DNA from: Heliocybe sulcata
Lineage: Eukaryota > Basidiomycota > Agaricomycetes > Gloeophyllales > Gloeophyllaceae
NCBI GenBank assembly: GCA_004369045.1
Contig: ML213526.1
Span: 376,025-440,024, forward strand
Direction of reading: 5' to 3'
Length of the DNA: 64,000 bases
The notes under the pieces are model-generated. The model did no database searches and was not told the origin of the DNA. It saw only the letters and a program-made list of their open reading frames with translations. Of this stretch, positions 34,948-45,217 are shown piece by piece (within the stretch, counting starts at the first letter, position 1; every line of letters begins with the position of its first letter). The position numbers were made by a program, and so were the translations under genes.

Positions 34948-37779
34948 CTACTTACTCGTCATGTTAATGTACCGGCTACAGTTAGTAATGTCCATGTATA
35001 CCTTTGTATAATGAATAGCATGTCGTTGTGTCATATAACTCACACTTTTCCGTATCTTGCCCACACCTGAGTTTCCTATCTCGGCCGCGCTCGTGTTGAC
35101 CACCTGAAGATTTGGATCGTATTGCATGGCGAACGTAGCAGACGACGCTCTACTGCACTTTGTATGGCCAGATGCATGAAACTGATCCACCACGAACCGG
35201 GTTTCGCGGAAGAACTGGGCTTCACGTACCCAGGCGTATGGCGCGAGCTGACAGCCGAAGTCATATACGACGAGTTTCGGCGCCACTGGCCAGTGAGTGT
35301 ACAGTGCAGCGAAGACATCATTCCGCCCTTCACTTGTTGGGATTGTATGGAAACTGAGGCAGATCAAATGGCAACACCAGAGAACCATAATGCCACCTGT
35401 AAGACCGAGTTTCTTGTAGGTCGTATAGTACTTGCCGCATTCAGACTCGTCCTTCTCCAATTTATCTTCAGTCAGCCTGTCTCCTACTAGATTGGGGTAA
35501 TGAGGCCTCAAACGGATGGGAGGCGTTCCGTAGCATACGCCTGTGTCACGCCAATGACCGTGCGGCAAGTTGTAGTCTATTTGAGCAGGTTCATGCTGCG
35601 ATAACGAGTTGAAGACCTGCAGGCTGCGTGCAGCAAGCCACCATGCTACTGCCTTCAATCTTGGGATGTATGTCGACCCCTCAGCATCATGTAAGGAATG
35701 CAAGACATTCCCAATTGCAGGTATCCATAGCTGGAGGTGCGGCAGTATGTTAGGAGATGTTGCAAAGCGGCTAAGTAGACTAATTGCAGGATATGGGACG
35801 AGTAGCAGGACGATGTCATCGGCAGCAATCTGCATCGACAATATATGTGAGATAGAGCGACTGCGCAACCACGCTCGCAGCCATCAGTTACTCACCTGCC
35901 GGATCAGCTCCCTCAGACAAGCTCTTACTGTAGTAGATGTACAACCGAGGTATGCATCAGCTAATGAAGCAAGTGCGGGCAGATTGCGCCGCATCTCGAG
36001 CGATACTGAGCAGTTGATAGGGGGTAGTTTCACATTGGTCATCAGCCGCAACTCAGTACGCAAGTCCTTCCATTCAACAGCGGCCTTCGATCGACCTGAC
36101 GATGCACAGACAGCTATATTTCTGGGACTGCTGTCATAGACCAATGTCGGGGGCTGTAAGCCTTGCACGAACTTCGCTGATGAGTACCCGATGCTAACAC
36201 CGTCAGCGATGACGATGTCAGGGTGCTTGCCGCATATTGTACACTCCATACCCGAATCGAGTGGCTGGAGAGCAGTGAATGCGAACCAAGCACCTGTGAA
36301 CATCTTGATAGTACAGAAGGGAGCTGGAGACCGGGATGCAATGTATAACCGTCGGGTTGCAGTGACAAATGAAGCGAAAGGTGTTGACGAAGTTGTAAAG
36401 ACATTTGTATACTGATTTAAGAGCTCATGGGTGAATCTGAAACTGTTGTTCCAGTTGAAGACACCGACGTCGCAGCAATCAGGCCCATACTGACGGAAAC
36501 GATGACGGCAGGATGAGCAGTCCGCAACCTCGATAGCACAGAGATGGGCTGTTCAGAGACCAAAGACCGTAAAAGACCGGGTGGAAACATTTACGCGTTC
36601 GCGCCCAGGAAATCCCTCACCGCAGCAGCACCGAGAGCCTATATCGAGGCGGATTTCATCAGGCAGAGAGTCCTGCAGCTCTGTGGCATAGTCAACCGTA
36701 TCGCGCGGCAGCCGACACGATAGCGGGACGGGGACTGCGCAGTGAGAGATAGGCTGCCGAGGCTCAGCGGTATCTCGAGCAGCAGAGTCAAGGCATAGCT
36801 CCTCGAACTCGTTATCAACATACATTAGTAACCCTTGGTCGTCAATGATCTCAGCATCTCTTGCATACTCCACAGCAAAATCCTTGTGGTGGCATGTGCG
36901 CGTTGAGGAACACGATCGGCAGCGCCACTGGCCGTTCCGCAGCAGGCTGACCGTTGTACGCTTGCCCCCGAAGCTCTCAGCCTGAGATGAGCCTCGCACA
37001 CTGAAGATAAAGTGCTCTTGCTGATCAGTCTCAGCCAGTAGGAAGGCACGGGGATACAACTCAGAAGAGAGCGGTTCCATGGTGACGATCTTGGCTATTA
37101 CTGTCATCAACAGTCTAATATGGATACAGGGAGACGCCGCGGGGCAGTCGCAGGTGAAGGATGAATTGGTGTCACTAATGGGGAGGTATCGAACGTGGAC
37201 AAAGCGCGACGGCTACAGGCATCCATGATCAGTGTTGCTATCAGACTGCAAGGACAAACTTACTTTCAACGACAACAACTGCTGATTCCAATCCTGTACC
37301 ACAAAGGTCGTGGAATCCAACCTAAGTATTCCCGCATCCGCGCAGCAACAGTCCCAGTATTCCGCAAGCTCGCTACCTACTACGTCACTCTTCATCAGTT
37401 GCCCCGCGGTCGCATCCACCAAGACCTCTCCATGGGCGTCCTGAGTGAGCGGCCGCTCCCAACATCTCGAACGGCCTACTCGGACAGGCACAGGGAGCGG
37501 AGCGAGAGACTGTCCGGTGCTGGTAGGCCCTGCAGAACTTCCTCTTCCTCTTCCGGTTCCAGCGCCTGAGCCCCGTGCACGAGATAAGTCAAATAAGGGA
37601 CGAGCAACTTGCGTAGACGAGGGCGACATAGCTTGAGGAAGCTGAAACAGTACATGCGGTGACGACAATGCATGCCTGGAGGTCGACGCAGAACTAGCTG
37701 AACCAGCACTAACGGCAAGATCGTCGACGACGTCGGGCAACTGGAACAAGGAGTGAGGAGGTGACCGAGAGCGAGGCAT
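34948..37779 (-). pseudogene. KDZ transposase with SWIM-like finger, one in-frame stop
   Basis: Exons 37779-37264, 37212-35896 and 35829-34948 join in frame to about 904 codons. After a low-complexity N-terminus comes a SWIM-like CxC..CxH motif (FTCDCPAASPCIH, near 37150). It is followed by a Cys-rich block with SSCRHRFRQYGPDC and NWNNSFRFTHELLN, the ECTICGKHPDIVIADGV segment, and the KDZ catalytic region: LVVYDFGCQ near 35260, VDQFHASGHTKCSRA near 35180, and the NTSAAEIGNSGVGKIRKS block. This order is that of basidiomycete Kyakuja-Dileera-Zisupton transposases. One TGA (36555-36553) interrupts an otherwise continuous, alignable exon between TVFGL and TAHLCAIEV. A CGA-to-TGA change would explain it. 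The gene is therefore probably inactive, unless this is a sequencing error. Confidence 0.82.
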
Positions 37780-37946
37780 GACCAGCTATTATATGGGGGA
37801 CGAAGGCGAGAATAGAACGCGTGTCTTTGGCAGAGATGCAGAACGTCGCCAGACGTGAGGAAAGCACGCGGCAAAGAGCAGCCAGAACGTCCCAAGTCCG
37901 GTTCTGCTAGAGAGTACGGTACTTGCCGGACAAATCGCAGCCAAAA

Positions 37947-37965
37947 CTGGAGGTGCTGGTGCGTC
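37947..37965. repeat. Right terminal repeat of the KDZ element
   Basis: TGGAGGTGCTGGTGCGTC on the plus strand is the inverted counterpart of the left arm at 32836-32853, with about four mismatches. It lies about 170 bases upstream of the transposase start codon and about 30 bases from the left end of the Plavaka element. Confidence 0.55.
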
Positions 37966-37997
37966 TAAATTTGTGTGCGGTAAACCTCTACTTTTAC

Positions 37998-38010
37998 TGT
38001 CGGAAAAATC
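37998..38010 (+). repeat. Left terminal inverted repeat of the Plavaka element
   Basis: TGTCGGAAAAATC, identical as reverse complement to 44739-44751. Followed inward by a 100-base block with several TCAGGCCTGATCAGG-like and GTCTGACAAGGG motifs. Confidence 0.85.
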
Positions 38011-41000
38011 CAAAAACCCATGTCAGGCCTGAGGAAGCCTGACGACCCCATCAGGCCTGATCAGGCTCGGTTTCTCTCCTGATCAGGCGGTTATCAGGTG
38101 TCGCCAGGTCTGACAAGGGTATACCTCTTACAAAGCTACATATGCATTAGTTACGGGTAGCTTGCAGCCATATAATGTTACTCTACAGCTCGTAAGAACA
38201 TGTCAGGGTCTGTAGTGTCTACGAGGCAATGTATGCTCTTCTTTCCCTGGCCAAAAATGGGAGAAAGTAAAGCTCCTCTAGCAATATAATCCATCATGAC
38301 GAACGTTGTTTCTCGCAACTCCTCGTAGATACGACATCCATCCCAAAGGGTATTCGGCTTCCACGCACTTCGCGTAAACATGCGGACAACTGCTATATCG
38401 ACACATTTACCCGAGGTGACACGGCAGCGCAAGAGTGCGCACAACCGACCGAAAGCAAGTTCCGGAGAGTCCATATTGATAAGCACGGAATCATAGCGAG
38501 ATCGGTTGTGGAACAGCGGATTGCATCGGACAATATCGCGTGCTGCTGTCCAGTCTTCTCTGGACTGATAATTAAGGTACGCGCACTTAAATGATCGGAC
38601 CTGGATACTTCAGCTTCACAGATGCCATGAACGTGCAGGTAAATGTTTCTCACCTGGATCGGGGCCTCGCATGGCAAAGGTTCATCTGGAAGGGCACTTG
38701 CGAGGAAGGTCCTCAATCGTGAATCAAATGAGCGGAACTGGTCATGATCGGATGCCCGCTCTTCCCAAAGACGTGAATTCGTCCATCCACCTGCTGGCGC
38801 GCCGAAAGACCAATGACAGAGATTGCCGTTAGGACTGCCTTCGTCCACCATGCCTTCACCGTTGGCGGGAGCATCGTCCTCAAGCTCATCATCATCCTCA
38901 GCCATTCTTCGGGATTGTACTTCATCAGCCTTGTCAACTGCCATTCGTATCCTGGCAATGGCTTCCTGTGTTTCGTCAATGGCGGACATCTAGTGCGCAT
39001 ATTAGTACAAGCATTAGCATAGCCAGGATACGCGGACCTGATGTTCAGCTTCTTTGCCATTGGTCTGTGCATAAGCCTCCGCTGCCTCTTGTTGAAAGCC
39101 TTCGCCCGGGCGTGTGGAGTAGTTGTCGGTTGTTCCCTTCTGCCGTATGTCAGTGGGAGCATGGCTAGTTGCGTGTTGCTTCGGAAAGTTGAAGTTCTTC
39201 CCGTGTTGCAGTGTGACTCGCTAGAACCAAATGCTCATAAGCTATATGGAGTTGGCTGTCATTCAACCGGCGCACCTCGCAGCTCCTTTCATAGTCAGAA
39301 ACATATTCCTTCAACTTCTTCAAGAACTTCTTCAAGCGGCTCTCAGGCATGCATCGCATCCCCACCATGAGCCGGTACTTTATGTAACTCCGGATGCACC
39401 AGATGAGCGGTGCATTGGCAGGGAAGAGCTGGACAATGCACGGGAGAATACACTAGGAGTAGTGAGATCATCAATAAATTTTGCCTCATGTTTCAAACCA
39501 GTAGCTAGTCGAAGCCTGAGGATTATACCTTCAAAATGTCAAGGAAGCTATTACCATCGGTGTACTGTTCAGTGGTGACATCATCAAAATGCTTCAGATC
39601 TGGCCATCGAGGGAACTCCGACATGCTGGGGGACAGACCAGACATTCAGATATCCAAATCCATGGCAATCACAGAGTGGACGTACTGAGCTGTTAAGCGA
39701 CCCTTTCTGCCCATCTCCTCGAGGACCTGGAGGAGCAAGTCCCATAGGTGGTGTTGCCACTTACCAAGGTCATCCGAATGTAATGTATCATAGGATATTG
39801 CTTTGTATGGCTCCCCGAAGCGAAACCACCAGAGAAAATGCTGTGAACCATCACGATTCAGTTGTGTGGTGGATAGAATACCTAGTGCCGCCCGACTTAC
39901 ATTGATGTCGTGAAGTCCATGACCCATCAAGATCTTCTCTTTTGCGTGGTTTGAGGATGCTGCTCGAGCCTTGTGGATTACATTGGTCATCGAAGCGGAG
40001 GTACGAGGCTCAAATGAACCAGAAAGTCGGTGCAAATGAGCCTTGTCGACGAGACATTTGGGACAAGGATAGTTGGCAAGCGTGGCTCGGCAGGCACAAA
40101 AGTTTGCCGCCTCCTCACCATCAAGAGATAAAATCAGCATGTCCGGGTACAGCGTCCGAATTTGCGAGTCACCACACTTCAGGGTTTCCCCAAGCCACGA
40201 TCGGCGTCGGAGAGACTTGAATACATGAGCTAAGACTTTCTGATAGACCGTCCTTCGGAATTGTTGGAACTCGACTGTCTCCCGGTGGTTCCGGCCAGTC
40301 GGATCTTCTGGGTCTTTTATCTAGTATTTTGATTAAATTTCTTATTGCATTACATATGCATGATAGATCTGCTTACGATTGGCATATATCCAACTAGGAC
40401 ACCGCCGCCATTGCCTGACGCATTCCGGATTTGCCTAGGCAGCCATGCTGCTCGTAGTATCATCGGGAACTTCTTCACTCTCCGCGTCACAAGACCCTTA
40501 TCAAGCCAGAAATGCAGCGGCAGGTAGCAGTGCGGGTATGGACAGGCGGTCGGAGGCAATTCGTCCTGAATAGCATGGATATAAATATATTCGTCAGAGG
40601 AGAGGGCGGCCCACCTACATCGATACTCCACCATGTATCTGCGGTCCAGGGCTCATCAATGAGCTGTTCAGTAACTCCGGTTCCGCTGTTGCAGTAGTAT
40701 TTACGCATGGAGTGCCAGACACTGACAGAAGCTAGCGATGGATCTGTAACCAAGCTCGTGATCCATTCCCAGGGGTCGCGATACTCATATTCAAATGAAT
40801 ATTTCATGCCCTTGTATTCTGTTGACACTGTGCCGCACTCAAACTGACATGATTATCGATAAGTCTAATTGATGTCTATCAGGAAATGTGTCATCGTACC
40901 TGAACGACGTATTTCCTGGCAGCACTCAAGGACTGTTTCAGGTCCTCGTAGTTCTTCATAGTTAATTTGCTTGATCCCGACGATGTGATCCATTGTGAAT

Positions 41001-41375
41001 TCACCCCATTCAATAACCTATTGACTCCCCGCTTCGACAGTTGCTCCGTAACTGTCACAGTTTTGCGCCACATGTCACCATGTCACAGTCACAAGTCACA
41101 TGCACGTGACATTCACATGGCATCACATGATGTGGCACAGTGACTGTGTCTGATCACATCAATGACATCTTTAGGGTTTAGCCTAAAAACTTCTACAAGC
41201 TTCTATCAGAGTTCCATCAGTGATGTGCTTCTATCTTTGATATATCACCGTTGCATGCTTCTATTTCATATAGAAGCACCATTTGATATATTACCTTTGC
41301 ATCATATTGCACCATCATCATGTCATATCGCATCATCTCCACCTCATCTCCTGATTAGTGATGATCACATGGGAT

Positions 41376-41445
41376 NNNNNNNNNNNNNNNNNNNNNNNNN
41401 NNNNNNNNNNNNNNNNNNNNNNNNNNNNNNNNNNNNNNNNNNNNN
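41376..41445. other. Assembly gap (70 Ns)
   Basis: A run of 70 N inside the solo LTR. The true length of the missing sequence is unknown, so the LTR could be longer than 723 bases. Confidence 0.99.
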
Positions 41446-41543
41446 TGGACCATTTGATATTATAGATAGTTAGTCAGCTATGACTCATTATTACTCATCA
41501 TTGCTCAGCCATGTCATTTCCATTTAGTCATCATTCTATTGTG

Positions 41544-41550
41544 TATATAA
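41544..41550 (+). promoter_or_regulatory. TATA box of the solo LTR
   Basis: TATATAA in GTGTATATAAGAC, roughly 230 bases before the end of the LTR and followed by C/T-rich leader-like sequence. It could still drive transcription to the right, antisense to the Plavaka transposase and towards the accessory gene. Confidence 0.5.
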
Positions 41551-42661
41551 GACTTGTAGATATTTCCTTGAGACCCCAGACTTAGCCTCCTTGTCGATAC
41601 CTAGTAGCCTAACAGCACTACATCTCTACATCTGCAATCTATAACTCTGATCTATCCTCACCCTCTGTGTCCCTTGTCTATCTCAAGACCCTCCTCACCT
41701 TTGCTTATCTGGTTAAGAATCAGTAAGCCTGTTTGTTATTGTTTGGGTCTGGTGGCACAGCTAGTCACTGTGACAGTAACTGCAAGTTCAGCAACCTCGA
41801 AGTCGGTGCGAGTACGGAATGGAGCCCAAGGATTTCCATCAGATGCTGTCGAGAAATCTGCAGATGTACTAGGAGCAGTATGCGAGTTACCGGACAGTGG
41901 AACAATGGACGGCAACTCGCCAAAATTGCGAGCATGTGGATGTGGTATGGTCAGGATATATTCCAAGGGTAAAATGGGACTGTAAGGGATCAGACTGTGC
42001 GAGTCAGGCTGTGTCACAATGTCGCCAGCATCGCCGTAAACCGAGTGGCCAACTGCGGGTTCGTCTACACTTCCCTGCTGACACTAAACATCAGTATTAC
42101 TACTGTCTCAAGATTAACCACATTGGCTGCATACACACCTCGAACTGTATAGACCCCTGTGCCGCATCATGGCCTGCACCGTCTCTGGGGTTGGTCCGCT
42201 GATGCTTCGCATTCCGATCACTCTCTAATTTCTCCTTGGCACGTCGCTTCCTCTCATGGGCAATTGAATGATCTCTTTGGCAGGCTTTGAGATGCAGGTC
42301 AAAGCGATGTGGGTCGCGAGTCTGTTGGCAGTACTTGCAGAAAGGCCAGGCAGCATCGTCCTTCTGAATAATCCTACAAGCACCTCTACGGGGCCGCTTA
42401 GCCATCGCAGACTGAGATAGAAGAGTTTTGAGGCTATAGTGACTGCTCCAGGACAGACAGTGGCACGCACATATGCAGTGACGCAGTCACGGGATCGGGA
42501 TGTTGACGCATCGACGCGCGTCCACTTCGAGAAGTCTCGAGTCATTGTAACGCTCAGTCTTTCACCGGTACGACAACCCCCGCTTCTGACCCACTTGAGC
42601 TCCTGCATCACACGAGGTTCACTGGCTCACTGCTAAATCTCTTTCACATCAACGCGTACCA

Positions 42662-44179
42662 ATGCCTAACCGCGACCACAGGGCTATGTCTCGGGGAACT
42701 CGCCGACCCCGCGTAAATTCCATCTCGTCATCCTCAGATGACGACGACACTGTTCTGGACGAGAAAACCAGCCCATGCAAATTGTTGGAGGTGAGTTGCA
42801 TTGACTCCGAGATACTTCCCAAATAATGGAAGCACTTACTTCTGAGAACAGCTTGCACGGAAATTACAAGAGAAGCGCACTACGGCGGAGGAAGAAGCTC
42901 GAAGTCTTCGCCGTGAGCTTGCCGATGTAACCAACAAGGCAGTTGCCGGTCATCGCACAGGTAGCCGGAGGAAGAGAGCACGCGTCGCATCTAGTTCAGG
43001 TCCAGAGTCGGAGCCAGATAGTGATTCGAGTAATGTATCTGATGACGAAAATGATGTCAAGCAGGCTGGGCGCTACTTTACGATGATGCACGGCCTCTGG
43101 CTTCGAGAGAAGCAGCACACATTCAAGCTAGATGTTGACAAGAGTGTTGAGGAGAAGTGCCGGTTTGACAAGGAGGACAACAAATCCCGAGCGCAGCTGC
43201 TTGAGATTCGCATGCTGCTACCACCTAAGCTCCACTCATCTCTCAAAGACACCTGGTTAAGAACTAAGGTGCGGGCCGCACTCCATATTGCTGCTATTGA
43301 TGCTCACCATATGTTAGTTCATGCAAGCGATGGGGGAACAGCACTCCAATACTTCGACCCGCCTCCGCAGACATATTGTTGATGTCTTTGATGCAGGGCT
43401 ACCAGGTGTGGTTGTCAAGGCCGTCGACCTTGTATCGTCAGGTGGAAGGCAGGAGAAGTTCCGTCATCTGATAGGCTGGGTTGTCGGCAGCGAGGGTCAG
43501 GGCTCGTATGCCAACCTGGATGTTGCTGTTCTGCACAAGGATTACAAGGGAAAGTTTGACACCAACACGGTCTTCCTCAACCCGCTTCTCATGCATGTAC
43601 GTCCATTCACACGACATGGCTATGAATGGCGGGGTGTATACTTAGATTTTCATTGCTAGGTGTTTGCAGCAATAATACGTGGCCCAACTGCAGCTTTAGC
43701 GATGGCCCAACCTGCAAAAGCAGTTGCACCGCCGACTGACACCATGGAGCTACGCCATGGCATCAAGAACATCACGCCAGGTGCCATTGCAGCTAGCGCG
43801 GTATTAGTGAATATTCATCTTTAGGTCTCTCGCTAGCTACGTTCGCTGATTTCTATCTCTGTAGACTCACTGGGCACTATCCGCAGATGATCAACTACAG
43901 GCATCCGGAGCAGTAACTGGAATCGACTATGCCGCAGCCTTTGAACAGTACCTGCAGTATTTGATGAAGGGGCTGTGGGACAGGAAGCCTAGTGTCGAGA
44001 AGATAATACGGGAATGGGATGCCGTTCTATTCCCACATACTGGGAGCAGTCTGGTGCGTTCACAGGGTGATCAGACAGGTGACGAGTTTCGCAGCGCAAT
44101 GGAGCAATTGAGCGCTGAGGAAGCGATACCGAGCGACGATGAGCACGCCGAAGAAGACTGCGAGGCTGACAATGCTTGA
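42662..44179 (+). CDS. Plavaka-element accessory protein, conserved but uncharacterised, 428 aa
   Basis: Five exons: 42662-42790, 42852-43268, 43318-43596, 43660-43806 and 43865-44179. All are multiples of three with GT..AG borders. A Ser/Asp-rich N-terminus and a charged helix (LARKLQEKRTTAEEEARSL) precede a basic KRARV patch that may be a nuclear signal. The conserved core contains FTMMHGLWLREKQHTFKLD, EQHSNTSTRLRRHI, TVFLNPLLMH, AAIIRGPTAALAM, TPGAIAASAVL, THWALSADDQL, GIDYAAAFEQYLQYLMKGL and EWDAVLFP, with an acidic C-terminus. I remember proteins with this motif order as an abundant family of hypothetical proteins in agaricomycetes, without an assigned function. It lies inside the Plavaka terminal repeats, is divergent from the transposase across about 250 bases, and appears intact. 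Confidence 0.75.
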
Positions 44180-44327
44180 AATTAATACTGTATTATCTTG
44201 ACCTGTACTGCTTCGGCTTTAACAGAATTGACATGTCTTGCTCACTCAGAATAGCCTTGTGAGGGTAACGATTTTGACTACATATAATGCATTAAATTAT
44301 ATAAAATGGAATGGATATATGTCGTAG

Positions 44328-44384
44328 TGGTTATCGCACGCGGGCCTTTAGTACGAGTTCTCTAGTGCTGCCGGTTCGAATCCT
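44328..44384 (+). other. tRNA-like A-box/B-box sequence inside the Plavaka element
   Basis: TAGTGGTTATC resembles a pol III A box, and 40-45 bases later GGTTCGAATCC is a perfect B box. A full cloverleaf does not fold: the T-stem and acceptor stem do not pair well. It may be a decayed tRNA or the head of a tRNA-derived SINE. Confidence 0.25.
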
Positions 44385-44738
44385 TCTAATGTCATAGTGA
44401 GTGCGTCTTCAACAGCTCGGTAGCTTAATAAATCGATAAGTTGTCGTTATTTCATGAACGGAAGTTGGTAGTGTACGGTGACTGAGAAATCATACACCAA
44501 TAAGAAACCATCAATGAATATAATTTTCTGTTATTTACTGCTTCCCCTCCCGAAACGCTGATCAGGCGTCATAAGGGCCTTAAGGCCTACCCAGCGGTGA
44601 TCAGTCTGACAAGGGTACTTCAGGCTGGCCAGGCCTGATCAGCCATGATTCGGGTTTTTCGAAGCTGATATGGGTATCGAGTACCTGATGGCCTTGTCAG
44701 ACCTGATATTGTCTGGTCACCCCTCACACGGGTATTTC

Positions 44739-44751
44739 GATTTTTCCGACA
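44739..44751 (-). repeat. Right terminal inverted repeat of the Plavaka element
   Basis: Reads TGTCGGAAAAATC on the minus strand, identical to 37998-38010. Subterminal motifs GTCTGACAAGG and TGATCAGGC recur between 44565 and 44705. Confidence 0.85.
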
Positions 44752-44789
44752 ACATCGGACGATACCTGCAATCTCAGGCATGCATGGTG

Positions 44790-44846
44790 GTAATTGCTAC
44801 GGCGAACGTCCTGTAGAAGCCGGTTCGAGCCCGCTATAACCACTTT
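44790..44846 (+). other. tRNA-like sequence just outside the Plavaka element
   Basis: A GGTGGTA..TATAACC pair could form most of an acceptor-like stem, and GGTTCGAGCCC is a B box. The whole span is only about 57 bases, too short for a normal tRNA, so it is at best a truncated or derived copy. Confidence 0.2.
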
Positions 44847-45217
44847 CTGTTTTGTCTTGAATCAGGTGTGTTGCTCGCTAATTTTGCCTACACATCTATT
44901 TTCCTCCTGCTCGATGATTTGGTTGGGGTTCCGGGGCAGGATGTGATTACAATTTCATCCACAACGTGTACTCATTCCCTACATATCGTAGCAGGGAAAA
45001 CAGCATGGATTCGTAGATAAACCAAGCAGTGCTGTACGGAGGCATAGGGATTAGGTGAGTGAAAGAGATCATAGCGTGTACTCAGATACTGTTTCCGCCG
45101 TATGTCATTACAAATGCTTGCGATGGACCGCAAAGAAAATGCTACGGTGGCGCTCTGCAAGGTGCCACGCAAAGAACTTCAGCAAGGACCCCAGCATCAC
45201 CCAAGCATCACCAGCCC

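Larger units (their letters stand above)
32834..37967. mobile_element. KDZ DNA transposon, about 5.1 kb, two convergent genes
   Basis: The block contains a KDZ-superfamily transposase (37779-34948, minus) and a convergent uncharacterised gene (33060-34852, plus), whose ends are about 95 bases apart. Imperfect inverted repeats mark the edges. At the left, GACGCGCCGCCACCTCCA starts at 32836. At the right, the reverse complement of 37947-37965 reads GACGCACCAGCACCTCCAG. The left end is itself a near-palindrome (32836-32875). I could not find a convincing long target-site duplication, so the exact borders are uncertain by a few bases. Confidence 0.6.
41053..41775 (+). mobile_element. Solo LTR of a retrotransposon
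   Basis: The element starts TGTCACAGTT and ends ACTGTGACA (TG..CA), and is flanked on both sides by GTAAC (41048-41052 and 41776-41780), the 5-base target duplication expected of LTR retrotransposons. It has a TATA box (TATATAA at 41544-41550) followed by promoter-leader-like sequence, setting its orientation as plus. No integrase, reverse transcriptase or second LTR is present, so it is a solo LTR left by recombination. 70 of its 723 bases are unresolved Ns. It lies in exon 2 of the Plavaka transposase, in opposite orientation. Confidence 0.85.
38178..42405 (-). pseudogene. Plavaka transposase interrupted by a solo LTR
   Basis: Ten exons: 42405-42139, 42077-40900 (containing the LTR), 40843-40619, 40565-40377, 40320-39686, 39625-39529, 39452-39276, 39220-39038, 38989-38654 and 38600-38178. 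Omitting the 723-base LTR and one 5-base target copy, all phases agree and give 993 codons. Motifs in order: an N-terminal Cys/His finger (CKYCQQTRDPHRFDLHLKAC), NPWAPFRTRTDFEVAELAV, EYRDPWEWITSLVTDP, LPLHFWLDKGLVTRRVKK, IRNASGNGGGVLVGYMP, MLILSLDGEEAANFCACR, PCPKCLVDKAHLHRL, ISYDTLHSDDLGKWQHHLW, STRPGEGFQQEAAEAY and DETQEAIARIRMAVDK. These identify Plavaka transposases. Apart from the LTR I see no stop or frameshift, so the insertion looks young. The 39037 donor (GTCCGC) is weak. Confidence 0.85.
37998..44751. mobile_element. Plavaka DNA transposon, 6.75 kb, with terminal inverted repeats
   Basis: The ends are TGTCGGAAAAATC at 37998-38010 and its exact reverse complement at 44739-44751; similarity continues as ...AAA.ACCC. 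The dinucleotide AC lies outside both ends (37996-37997 and 44752-44753), a possible 2-bp target duplication. Subterminal regions carry repeated motifs, TGATCAGGC and GTCTGACAAGG, in both orientations (38020-38120 and 44565-44705), likely transposase binding sites. Inside are a ten-exon Plavaka transposase (minus), a divergent five-exon gene (plus) and a solo LTR that arrived later. Plavaka belongs to the CACTA/EnSpm-like group. Confidence 0.85.
44180..45217. other. Right end of the Plavaka element and flanking DNA
   Basis: Up to 44751 this is the subterminal, motif-rich end of the transposon (listed separately), including a tRNA-like stretch near 44328-44384. Beyond 44751 lie another tRNA-like stretch (44790-44846) and short ORFs of no evident meaning. 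Confidence 0.5.

Noticed and set aside
41053-41775. Interpreting the insertion in the Plavaka transposase as a TIR MITE
   Set aside because: The TGTCACAGT ends are inverted, but TG..CA termini, a 5-base duplication, a TATA box and the size fit a solo LTR better.
43318-43659. Frameshift in the Plavaka accessory gene between 43268 and 43318
   Set aside because: The frame change is fully explained by a 49-base GT..AG intron (43269-43317) with matching phase, so the gene is intact.
32834-44751. TET/JBP dioxygenase expected near KDZ elements
   Set aside because: KDZ transposons in basidiomycetes are known to associate with TET/JBP genes, so I looked for an HxD...H dioxygenase core in both elements and their flanks; none of the reading frames shows it.
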